Source: Candidatus Gastranaerophilales bacterium | GTDB taxonomy: Bacteria > Cyanobacteriota > Vampirovibrionia > Gastranaerophilales > Gastranaerophilaceae | Assembly: GCA_910587815.1 (NCBI GenBank) | Contig: CAJUNK010000003.1 | Span: 62,001-126,000 of the forward strand | Reading direction: 5' to 3' | Length of the DNA: 64,000 bases | Notes under the pieces: generated by a model | Seen by the model: only the letters and a program-made list of their open reading frames with translations | What the model was told of the DNA's origin: nothing | The model's database searches: none | Made by a program: the position numbers and the translations under genes | Part shown: one piece after another, positions 37,670 through 46,161 of the stretch | How positions within the stretch are numbered: the first letter of the stretch is position 1 | Layout: every line of letters starts with the position of its first letter

Positions 37670-38616
37670 TGCAAGAAAATTTAGACATAATAACAATAGG
37701 GGAGGGTTTAGTAGAACTGTCTGCTCCATCCCTTTTAAAAAACAGCGAATGCTTTGATAAATATTATGGCGGTGACACACTTGTGAGCGCCATAGCTGCT
37801 CTTAGAAGCGGTTCTGCTGTTGGATATATTACAAAAATTGGCAATGATAGTTTTGGAGAATATCTTTTAGATGCCTGGCAGTCAGAAGGTCTTGATTCTA
37901 GCCAGGTAAAGCTTTCAAAAGGCCAAAATGGAATTTATTTTGTAGGCAGCACTTGTACAGGCGATACAAATAAACGCGAATATCAATATTACAGACAAAA
38001 AACAGCCGCAAGCACGCTTTCTGTTGATGATATAAACTTTGATTATATTAAAAGAGGAAAACTTGTTTATGCTACAGGTTTTGTACAAAGTTTATCTCTA
38101 AGTGTACGCGAAGCTGTTGGTGAAGTTTTTAAATTTGCAAAAGAACATGATATTCTAACCGCATACGATCCAAATTGCCAAAAATGCGGTATGAATAAAG
38201 ATGAAGCGCTTGAGAATTTTGATTTAATTAGAGATTATATTGATATAATGTTTATTGAAACAACTGATGCACAAACGTTATTTGATATAACAAGCACAGA
38301 TATGATAATTACAAAGCTTTCAGACCTTGCTATAAAGATGGTTGTTGTTAAAGATCCTGAAAATGGAATTTCAATTTATGAAAACAATGAACGGGTAAAT
38401 ATTCCGCCTTTGGATTTTGAAATGGTTGATGCAACTGGCGTTTCAAATGCATTTAATGGTGCATTTTTAAGCAGATATTTAGATGGAGTTTCAGCGTTTA
38501 ATGCGGGCAGATACGCAAGTGCATTATGCTTATTGCAAATGCAGAATGTAGGTGCTGTAAAATCCATTCCTTATAAAAATTTAGTAGACGAGTATTGTGG
38601 TAAAATTTATGGGTAA
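37669..38616 (+). CDS. PfkB-family protein with altered catalytic motif
   Basis: 315 residues with the sugar-kinase fold of 2-keto-3-deoxygluconate kinases (GEGLVELSAP, YYGGDTLVSAIAALRSGSAVGYITKIGNDSFG). The PfkB signature near the end, normally DTTGAGDAF with Asp as catalytic base, reads DATGVSNAF: the Gly-Ala-Gly anion hole and the Asp are replaced, the latter by Asn260. It therefore may be inactive as a kinase or act as a binding protein. It overlaps the csaB gene by eight bases, so it is coupled with cell-wall polymer modification. Confidence 0.82.
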   Translation: MQENLDIITIGEGLVELSAPSLLKNSECFDKYYGGDTLVSAIAALRSGSAVGYITKIGNDSFGEYLLDAWQSEGLDSSQVKLSKGQNGIYFVGSTCTGDTNKREYQYYRQKTAASTLSVDDINFDYIKRGKLVYATGFVQSLSLSVREAVGEVFKFAKEHDILTAYDPNCQKCGMNKDEALENFDLIRDYIDIMFIETTDAQTLFDITSTDMIITKLSDLAIKMVVVKDPENGISIYENNERVNIPPLDFEMVDATGVSNAFNGAFLSRYLDGVSAFNAGRYASALCLLQMQNVGAVKSIPYKNLVDEYCGKIYG

Positions 38617-39625
38617 AAGAGTATTAATTTCAGGGTATATTGGTTTTCAAAATTTTGGAGATGATGCAATTTTAGGGTTACTCTCTAAGTATTTAAAAAG
38701 ACAAAATTGCGAAGTAACCGCATTTTCATCAGACCCTGAAAGCACAAAAAGGACTTTTAAAATTAATGCACTAAATTATATGAATTTCTTTCATATACTT
38801 TGGGGTGTTTTTGATACACATGTATTAATTAGCGGAGGAGGCAGCCTGATACAAAATGGTACAGGTTCTTTAAGCCTTTTATATTATCTATTTATTATTG
38901 CACTTGCAAAATTCTTCCGCAAAAAAGTGATAATATTTGCACAAGGAATAGGGCCGGTTTATGGAAAAAAATATCAATGGCTGACTAAAAAAATCCTTAA
39001 AGGTTGCGATTTAATACTTGTACGCGATGTGTTCTCTCAAAGAATTTTAAAGAAATGGGGAATAAACTCTAGATATGTAATAGACCCTGCTTGGGATTTA
39101 AAGTGCCCTGAAAGAGACAATCAAAATTGCGTTGGCGTGCAACTTAGAAACTATAGATTCTTGCATCCAACACTATTAAAAGAACTTGCCAAATACATAG
39201 GAATATACTTTGGAGACAGAAGAATTAAAATTTTCTCACTCCAAAATTCACAAGATTCAGAACTCGCATATCAATTTGAATACTGGTTAAAAGCACAATG
39301 TTCCGATATTTCAACTGAAGTTATAGTGCCGCGTTCACACAGACATTTATTAGAAGAATTTGCGCATTTAGAATATCTTTTTGCTATGAGATACCATGCT
39401 GTTCTTATGGCTTTAAAAATGGGTGTCAAAGTACTGCCAATATCATACGATGTAAAAGTAAAAAATCTTGCTGACGAATTTAACATCCCATACATTGAAG
39501 CATGTGAAGAAAGTGATTATTACGCCTACATAAGGGATTTGAAAAATTACACAGAAGATGAATACTTTGAAAGAAGAAGAACAGAAAGCTTTAACTGGGA
39601 AGTATTAAACCGCTATATTAAATAA
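38609..39625 (+). CDS. csaB: CsaB-type polysaccharide pyruvyl transferase
   Basis: 338 residues from ATG 38609, inside the end of the PfkB-like gene; a GTG twelve bases earlier is less likely. The start ISGYIGFQNFGDDAILGLLSKYL, the middle ISGGGSLIQNGTG and FAQGIGPV, and the end FAMRYHAVLMALKMGVKVLPISYD are characteristic. It should add pyruvate ketals from PEP to a cell-wall polymer that SLH-domain proteins bind, as in cyanobacteria and Bacillus. No SLH protein gene is in the window. Confidence 0.9.
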   Translation: MGKRVLISGYIGFQNFGDDAILGLLSKYLKRQNCEVTAFSSDPESTKRTFKINALNYMNFFHILWGVFDTHVLISGGGSLIQNGTGSLSLLYYLFIIALAKFFRKKVIIFAQGIGPVYGKKYQWLTKKILKGCDLILVRDVFSQRILKKWGINSRYVIDPAWDLKCPERDNQNCVGVQLRNYRFLHPTLLKELAKYIGIYFGDRRIKIFSLQNSQDSELAYQFEYWLKAQCSDISTEVIVPRSHRHLLEEFAHLEYLFAMRYHAVLMALKMGVKVLPISYDVKVKNLADEFNIPYIEACEESDYYAYIRDLKNYTEDEYFERRRTESFNWEVLNRYIK

Positions 39626-39641
39626 AAAGAAAGCAAGAAAT

Positions 39642-40874
39642 ATGATTATTCCAAGCATAGATTTAATGGATGGCAAAGCTGTTCAATTAAGACAAGGAAA
39701 AGAAAAAGTTTTAGAAAAAGACAATGTTATTGAACTTGCAAAATATTATGCAAGATTTGGTGAAATTGCAGTAATAGACCTTGATGCTGCTATGAACAAA
39801 GACAGCGACAATGAAGAAATTATCCGCCAAATATGTAAAGTAGCAGAATGTCGCGTAGGCGGAGGCATCAGGGATGTTGAGAAAGCAAAAAGAATAATAT
39901 CTTATGGTGCTAAAAAAATCATCATAGGCACAGCTGCAAATGAAAATTTCTTATCAAAACTGCCAAAAGACAGAGTTATTGTTGCAATTGATTCAAGGAA
40001 CGGTAAAATTACTGTGGATGGCTGGCAAACAGATACTGAAGTATCCACACAAGCCCACGTACAAAGATTTGGAGATTTTTGTTCCGGCTTTTTATACACA
40101 ATAGTTGAAAAAGAAGGCATGCTGCAAGGTACAAACCTGGATGCATTTAGAGCTATTAGAGAAATTACAAACAAACCAATTGTTGCAGCAGGCGGTATCA
40201 GCACAATTGATGAAATTCGAGAACTTGAAAGAATGGATATTTCTTGCCAGTTAGGAATGTCTATTTACACAGGAAAAATAAACCTTGAAGATGCATTTTG
40301 CGCTTGTCTTGATTTTGACAAATCAAAAGACGGTTTAATACCAACGATAGTACAAGATAAAAATACAAAACAAGTTTTAATGCTTGCATATTCAAACAGA
40401 GAATCTGTTATAAAATCATTAACCACAGGAAAAGCAACTTATTTTAGCCGCTCTAGAAAAAATTTATGGACAAAAGGTGAAACATCCGGCAATACTCAAG
40501 AGCTTGTGTGCGCTAAATTTGATTGTGATAAAGATACAATTCTATATAAAGTAATACAAAACGGGAATGCTTGTCATTTAGATAGATACAGCTGCTTTGA
40601 AGATAAAGATTTTTCTTTATATGAACTTTACAAATTAATTTTAGATAGAAAAACAAAAATGCCAGAAGGCTCTTATACTACTAAACTTTTCCGAGATCAG
40701 TTTTATTTAAAAAGAAAAATCATGGAAGAAGCTTTTGAAACCGTAAATTTTGAAATGGGAGACGGCCTTGGCTGGGAAGCTGCGGATTTAATTTACCACT
40801 TATTGGTATTTATGGCAGATAATGATATTGCACCAAATGATATTATAAATAATTTAGCATCCAGAGCAAAATAG
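39642..40874 (+). CDS. HisA-HisI-HisE fusion
   Basis: 410 residues in three parts. About 1-225 is HisA: IPSIDLMDGKAVQLRQGK, VGGGIRD, VAAGGIST. About 230-330 is the PRA-CH domain of HisI (VLMLAYSNRESV ... YFSRSRKNLWTKGETSGN ... CHLDRYSCF). About 330-410 is the PRA-PH domain of HisE (KIMEEAFETV ... GWEAADLIYHLLVFMADNDI). It joins steps 2, 3 and 4 of histidine synthesis in one chain. HisIE fusions are common; HisA added in front is not. The HisA tail is short, so the join is tight. Confidence 0.9.
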   Translation: MIIPSIDLMDGKAVQLRQGKEKVLEKDNVIELAKYYARFGEIAVIDLDAAMNKDSDNEEIIRQICKVAECRVGGGIRDVEKAKRIISYGAKKIIIGTAANENFLSKLPKDRVIVAIDSRNGKITVDGWQTDTEVSTQAHVQRFGDFCSGFLYTIVEKEGMLQGTNLDAFRAIREITNKPIVAAGGISTIDEIRELERMDISCQLGMSIYTGKINLEDAFCACLDFDKSKDGLIPTIVQDKNTKQVLMLAYSNRESVIKSLTTGKATYFSRSRKNLWTKGETSGNTQELVCAKFDCDKDTILYKVIQNGNACHLDRYSCFEDKDFSLYELYKLILDRKTKMPEGSYTTKLFRDQFYLKRKIMEEAFETVNFEMGDGLGWEAADLIYHLLVFMADNDIAPNDIINNLASRAK

Positions 40875-40894
40875 CGCACAAAAGAGCACCAAAA

Positions 40895-42166
40895 ATGAAA
40901 ATTTACAAAAAAGACGACCTCAAAAATAAAGATTTTATAAAAGATTTTTATTCTGAAATTGAATTTGAAGCATTGAATAATGTTTCAGAAATTATTGAAA
41001 ATGTTAAATTAAACAAAGATTCCGCCCTTATTTACTATGCAAAAACCTTTAATGACGGCGATTTTTGTTCAGCAGATGATTTTTTAGTTTCAGAAGATGA
41101 AATAGAAGAAGCATATAAAAAAACAGATAAAAATATCATTGATGCAATAAAAAAAGCACACAAAAATGTGTTTGAATTTTCTAAAAAACAATTTGAATGT
41201 ATTAAAAATTTAGAAATAAAAATGGAAAATTCAACATTGGGACATAGAATTATACCTTTAAATCGCATATTGTGCTATGTTCCTGGTGGAAATTATCCAC
41301 TGCCAAGCTCATGCATTATGACTGTAACTCCTGCAAAAGTAGTTGGGGTCAGTGAAATTTATCTAACTTCCCCAAAAATAAAACCGCAAACTATTGTTGC
41401 AGCGCATATTGCAGGGGCTGATAAAATTTACAAACTGGGTGGAGCACAGGCAGTTTCTGCTTTTGCATTTGGAACAGAAAGTATTTTACCTGTAGATAAA
41501 ATTGTGGGGCCTGGAAATAAATATGTTACATTTGCAAAAAAATATGTATATGGCAAATGCGATATTGATTTTTTAGCAGGACCTTCTGAAGTTTTAATTA
41601 TTGCAGATGAAAATGCTAATCCACACCTTATCAGCGCAGATATGCTGGCGCAGTGTGAACATGATATAGATGCAAGAGCGTATTTGGTCACAACAAGTGA
41701 AAAACTTGCACATGAAGTTCAAAAATCAGCAAAAAATCAACTTGAAACATTAAAAACAAAAAATATAGCACAAATTTCTTTTGAAAAATCAGCTGCAATT
41801 ATTGTGGATAACATTAATGAAGCCATTGACATCAGCAACCAAAGAGCACCTGAACATTTAGAGTTAATGTTCGATAATGCTGAACAATATGTTGAAAAAT
41901 TTAAAAATTACGGTTCACTTTTTATAGGTCAAAATTGTGCAGAAGTTTTTGGAGATTATTGTTCTGGCACAAATCATGTTTTACCCACAAATAAAGCTGC
42001 AAGATACACGGGAGGCCTTAGCGTTTTTGATTTTATCAAAATTTTAACCTACCAGAATATAGATAAAAATTATGCTGATACACTTGCAAAAACTGCATCC
42101 AGCTTGGCATCAGCAGAAGGATTATTTGCCCATAAGCTTGCTTCTGATTTAAGAAAAAACCAATAA
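40895..42166 (+). CDS. hisD: Histidinol dehydrogenase
   Basis: 423 residues. VPGGNYPLPSSCIMTVTPAKVVGV, KLGGAQAVSAFAFGTESI, VGPGNKYVTFAKK, DFLAGPSEVLIIAD, QCEHD and NHVLPTN are the family blocks, with the zinc ligands and the catalytic Glu/His pair (RAPEHLEL). It carries out the last two oxidations of histidine synthesis. It follows the HisA-I-E fusion after 20 bases, so the pair forms a small his operon. Other his genes are not in the window. Confidence 0.95.
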   Translation: MKIYKKDDLKNKDFIKDFYSEIEFEALNNVSEIIENVKLNKDSALIYYAKTFNDGDFCSADDFLVSEDEIEEAYKKTDKNIIDAIKKAHKNVFEFSKKQFECIKNLEIKMENSTLGHRIIPLNRILCYVPGGNYPLPSSCIMTVTPAKVVGVSEIYLTSPKIKPQTIVAAHIAGADKIYKLGGAQAVSAFAFGTESILPVDKIVGPGNKYVTFAKKYVYGKCDIDFLAGPSEVLIIADENANPHLISADMLAQCEHDIDARAYLVTTSEKLAHEVQKSAKNQLETLKTKNIAQISFEKSAAIIVDNINEAIDISNQRAPEHLELMFDNAEQYVEKFKNYGSLFIGQNCAEVFGDYCSGTNHVLPTNKAARYTGGLSVFDFIKILTYQNIDKNYADTLAKTASSLASAEGLFAHKLASDLRKNQ

Positions 42167-42182
42167 TACAGGAAAATAAATA

Positions 42183-42884
42183 ATGAGAATAAATCTTAAA
42201 TTTATAGATAAAGACAAACAATATAAGTTTTTTGGATTTTTAGTAAAAGTTGCTTTTCATATAAAAAAACATTTTTATGATTGCAAAGTAATAAATTATC
42301 CAAAAGGTTTAGATGGCTGTCTTTTTGCAATGTGGCATTCAAGACAATGCGGCGTTTATGGTATTCCTGAGCGCGAAAAGTTGCATTGCCTTATAAGTAA
42401 TTCGAAAGATGGTGAAATAATTGCAACAGCAGCAGAATCTTTGGGCATAAAAACCGTACGTGGTTCTGCACAAAGAGGAGGTGCTAAAGCATCTCTTGAA
42501 ATTTTAGATGTTTTAAAAGAAAACAATAATGTTGCAATCACAATTGATGGACCACGCGGACCAAAAGAAATTGTAAAAAAAGGAATAGTTGAAATTGCAA
42601 AAATCTCTGGTAAACCAATTGTACCAATGGCTTGGGATAATCCCGGACGAGGTTTTATGAAATTAAAAACCTGGGATGAGTTTTGTTTTCCCCTGTTTTG
42701 CAAAAAACTATGTCTTCTTTGCGGAAATCCAATATATGTAAACAAAGACGCTGATGATGATGAAATTGAAAAAATCAGAAAAAAAATTGAAGACGATTTA
42801 ACCATGCTTTACAATGAAGTACACAAAAATTTCTTAGAATATTATAAAAACGGCACCAATCCTTATAAAAACAGTTCAAAATAA
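42183..42884 (+). CDS. DUF374 lysophospholipid acyltransferase family protein
   Basis: 233 residues. CLFAMWHSRQC holds the H-x4-D-like motif variant of this family, then GSAQRGGAKASLEIL, TIDGPRGPKEIVKKGIVEIAKISGKPIVPM. These are DUF374 marks, related to plsC/LpxL-type acyltransferases. AGGAAA precedes the ATG. It lies 17 bases after hisD but is unlikely to share its function; probable role in lipid A or other envelope lipid acylation. Confidence 0.85.
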   Translation: MRINLKFIDKDKQYKFFGFLVKVAFHIKKHFYDCKVINYPKGLDGCLFAMWHSRQCGVYGIPEREKLHCLISNSKDGEIIATAAESLGIKTVRGSAQRGGAKASLEILDVLKENNNVAITIDGPRGPKEIVKKGIVEIAKISGKPIVPMAWDNPGRGFMKLKTWDEFCFPLFCKKLCLLCGNPIYVNKDADDDEIEKIRKKIEDDLTMLYNEVHKNFLEYYKNGTNPYKNSSK

Positions 42885-42950
42885 AATAGCAGAGCAAAAT
42901 AGCAAAATATTTTATTCATCAGTTTTATATGGAACAAATGAGAGTAGCTG

Positions 42951-44107
42951 ATGCAAATAAAATCAAACAACATAAAATATACTCCCCTATTGCCCTGCAA
43001 CAAAACAATAGCAGGCGGCCTTCATTCGGGGGAGGGTATAACAAATCCCGAATTCAACAACACAATAAGTAAATCTGTTTTTCCAAGCAGTGAAAACCTG
43101 AAAGCGTTCTATGCACTTAATTTTTCATCAAGCCTTTCAAATATAAATTTTACTGCAAATAGGATAAATAAAAAAGTTTTCCATTAACAAAATACCATGA
43201 CAAAATAAGCTGCCCATGCTGTGGTGAAAAAATGGTAAATTTTGATTGGGAAGAAGCTGAAGCGTTTGCAAAAAATATCTCTGCAAAAAAAGGTGATGAA
43301 CTTGCAGAAACTTTGCATACAAACATTAATGAATTTCAATATTCAAAAAGAAAATTGGTTGAAAAACTAGCAGGTGCAGCCCCAAAATTTCCAGAGAAAA
43401 ACATATCAGAGCTTTTAGGTACAGTTTCAGAAGAATATATAGATAAATTAAGAAAAAAACAAAAAAATGTTATTTGCCAAATGGCAGATGAATTAAAAAA
43501 TAAAGCACATAGCCATAGAGCTGCTATTATTGACTGGCAAAATTTTCAAATAGATAGAATTACAAACGCAAAAGATGAAGGTGATTTCAAAAATTCAAGG
43601 CTGATAAAATCTTTTATCAGTTTAGCTGAAAAATATAATGTCAACCTGACAGATAGAAAAATTAATACTTATAACAATAGGCTTCCAAACTCTAAAAGAG
43701 ATATTGAAGCATTTGTTGTAAAATACCAAAGAAGAAAACCTTACGAAACCGCTTGTGAACTTATTAAAAATACAACACCTACCTTAGAACACATTATCCC
43801 ATTCAGCAAAAGTGAAAATAATAATTATGGCAACTTGCTTTTAATGTGTAGTGATTGCAACAGTGCAAGAGGAAATACAAAATATAGTGAATTTTTAAAT
43901 TTATTTCCAGAAATGAGACATAATATTAATAAATATTTTAAAGATATTGAAAAACTGGTTCAAAACAATAGAAATGATTTAAAATTAAAAAATATGTACA
44001 AGTCCTATATCAGAGATGCAAAAACCACGCTAAATCAATATACAGATGGAAGAATAAGCATAGAAACTGTAAAAAAATCACAAAAAAAGCGCTCACCAAA
44101 AAAATAG
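42951..44107 (+). pseudogene. HNH endonuclease-like gene split by a frameshift
   Basis: Two open frames (42951-43187 and about 43176-44107) read as one protein if one base is added in the A6 run at 43170-43175. The joined product gives ..INKK-SFPLTKYHDKISCPCCGEK-MVNFDW.. with a CPCC zinc half-site ahead of the second frame, and the HNH core TLEHIIPFSKSENNNYGNLL-LMCSDCN (about residue 264 on) in the second. Splitting it removes the first Cys pair from the nuclease half. The second frame may still be made from ATG 43232. Sequencing error in the A run is equally possible. Confidence 0.75.
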
Positions 44108-44116
44108 AAAAAATTA

Positions 44117-45277
44117 TTAAAGATTTTCATCAAGTTTTTTTATAAATTCAGGAATCTTACAAGCTTCAATTGTACCAGGAATAATTTCCCAATTAGGAAG
44201 TGCTATCTGAAGCTCATTCTTTAAATCAGCCAAAAGTCCAGGTATAATAAGCCTTTTGTTCTTAATCTTGTCTAATATATTATTTGCACTAATTACTTTT
44301 GATGCAATTTCAGCTGTAATTTTTTGGGCAGACCAAGCTGTAAGCACACTCATACCATCTGATGGTGTAATTACAAGATATGCACCATTTGCTAAATTCG
44401 AAATTTCATTTGCAACTGCAAAATAACTCAATGCAAAATTTGTAGTTAAAAACACATGTGCATTTTCATTAGGATTATTAAATTCATACACCTTTGATTC
44501 AACTTGTAAAGGCATTTGCGGATCAGTAAAAATATTTTGTCTTAAAATAAAAAGGGTGGTAAAAAGCGCTTCATCAAAAACATCAAAAAGAAGTAAAGAT
44601 GCATATTTGCAAATATATGCACAAGCCTTTGCACAAATTGTTTCAATACAAGAATCTTTTATATGAATAAATACAGGCTTTGAATAATCTTCATCTCTTT
44701 CTATTATCGCTTTTTGGCGTATAAATTGAAGAGTAGATAATGTTTTTTGAAAAGCTTCATCCGCCACTTCTTGCAACAACCTTAAATCATCTAAAGAAAC
44801 AAAATTTAAACCTTTTTCTTTAATTTTTTCTATTGCGGCTTCTTTTTTTTCAAAACTCGCTTCTTTTAGGCAAACTCCTTCCACAGTATATGTTTCACCA
44901 ATTTGTTCAATTTTGAATTTTGAAATTTTATCAAGCACTTTATCAAAATTTTTATTATTACAATCCAGCATAACAATAAGCGGAGGAGGGTTTATAAAGG
45001 TTTTATCATGTCTAAACATTACCTTTTCACCACCAACAACTAAATCTTTTGCGCTGCCTTTAATTACCACTGTTTCTTGCTGTATTTTGTTTGCATAAGA
45101 TAATTTCTCAATTAATTCCTGCGGCAGATGCGGACAAATTTTATAATCAATTTCGCCTTTGGCTAATTTTACAGCAAACATCATGCAGCCAGAAGAACCG
45201 CACTTTTTACAGTTAGCATTTTCCGTTTTCTTTGCTGCGGGCAAAAATTTAAAAATTTCCATCGTACCAAGACTCAT
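44117..45277 (-). CDS. acsC: Corrinoid/iron-sulfur protein large subunit (acetyl-CoA decarbonylase/synthase gamma)
   Basis: 386 residues from ATG 45277, chosen because GGAGG lies just ahead and the start overlaps the stop of the delta gene (ATGA). The N-terminal cluster site is NCKKCGSSGCMMFAVKLAKG ... CPHLP (four Cys). A TIM-barrel middle and a C-terminal Rossmann-like cobamide-binding part (IPGLLADLKNELQIALPNWEIIPGT) follow. It is shorter than usual (about 440), mainly in the barrel. With the delta subunit it should carry methyl groups on a corrinoid. No CODH/ACS catalytic genes are in the window. Confidence 0.85.
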   Translation of the reverse strand: MSLGTMEIFKFLPAAKKTENANCKKCGSSGCMMFAVKLAKGEIDYKICPHLPQELIEKLSYANKIQQETVVIKGSAKDLVVGGEKVMFRHDKTFINPPPLIVMLDCNNKNFDKVLDKISKFKIEQIGETYTVEGVCLKEASFEKKEAAIEKIKEKGLNFVSLDDLRLLQEVADEAFQKTLSTLQFIRQKAIIERDEDYSKPVFIHIKDSCIETICAKACAYICKYASLLLFDVFDEALFTTLFILRQNIFTDPQMPLQVESKVYEFNNPNENAHVFLTTNFALSYFAVANEISNLANGAYLVITPSDGMSVLTAWSAQKITAEIASKVISANNILDKIKNKRLIIPGLLADLKNELQIALPNWEIIPGTIEACKIPEFIKKLDENL

Positions 45278-46158
45278 AAAGCCTCCATATTGCAAGAAAA
45301 TGTTGAGCTTGCACTATTTTTACCAAAAACAAGAGAGACAATGGTTTCAATAGTTTTAGGATTATGGCACACTACAATATCGGCTCCAGCAGTAATCAAA
45401 GCCATTGTAGTTGCAATTTCAATAGTGTGAAAACGCGTTTTTAATTCACCGCGTGTATCTTTAAAATCATCGCTTTTGGATTCTTTCGATTTAAAACTTT
45501 CTTCACCTGAAAATACAATTACGGGCGGATTCAAAGTTTTATCACCTTCTTTTTTTGCAATTTTTAGGCGTTCAATTATACTATAGCCATAATCCAGCCC
45601 CATGCCTACACATCCGGTATCTGTATCCATTAAAATATTTTCAGAAGAAAAACCCATATCCATACATAAAAGATTTAGTTCTTTCGTAAGATTAATATCA
45701 ATTGGTGCGCGCAAAACAAGCTTTATTTCATCTTTTATTGGAGATTCTAAAATGGATTCAACAATAGGTTTATAGTTTAAATCTTGTGCAAAGGCAATAA
45801 TCACAGGCTTTTGCACAATTTTAACTATTTTTGGTAAAAACTTGGCATCTAAATCCTTTTGCCCTGAACCGCGCACAATTAAAGGAATTTTTGCACTTTG
45901 TTGAATTTTTTCAAATACAACAATGCTCTCATCAATATCAGCTTCACTATCGATATTAAAATAGACAGAAACGTAGCTGGCACCTAATTTTAAAGCGCAT
46001 TCTTGAGCAGATAAAAACCATCTTTCCACATCAAAAACAATATCTGCTCCCCAAAAATTCATTAGCGGTTTTGGAAAGTTTTCCCGAATTTTTGTTAAGA
46101 TTTCAATCGCAAACACAGGATTAATAGGCATAAATACACCAGGACTGCTTGATTCCAT
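45274..46158 (-). CDS. acsD: Corrinoid/iron-sulfur protein small subunit (delta)
   Basis: 294 residues with the delta TIM barrel (KLGASYVSVYFNIDSEAD, IPLIVRGSGQKDLDAKFLP, VLRAPIDINLTKELNLLCMDMG, MDTDTGCVGMGLDYGYSIIERLKIAKKEGD, ALITAGADIVVCHNP). It lacks about 40 N-terminal residues found in Moorella AcsD. It is the partner of the gamma subunit downstream (ATGA overlap) and follows ftsH after three bases. Confidence 0.85.
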   Translation of the reverse strand: MESSSPGVFMPINPVFAIEILTKIRENFPKPLMNFWGADIVFDVERWFLSAQECALKLGASYVSVYFNIDSEADIDESIVVFEKIQQSAKIPLIVRGSGQKDLDAKFLPKIVKIVQKPVIIAFAQDLNYKPIVESILESPIKDEIKLVLRAPIDINLTKELNLLCMDMGFSSENILMDTDTGCVGMGLDYGYSIIERLKIAKKEGDKTLNPPVIVFSGEESFKSKESKSDDFKDTRGELKTRFHTIEIATTMALITAGADIVVCHNPKTIETIVSLVFGKNSASSTFSCNMEAL

Positions 46159-46161
46159 ATA

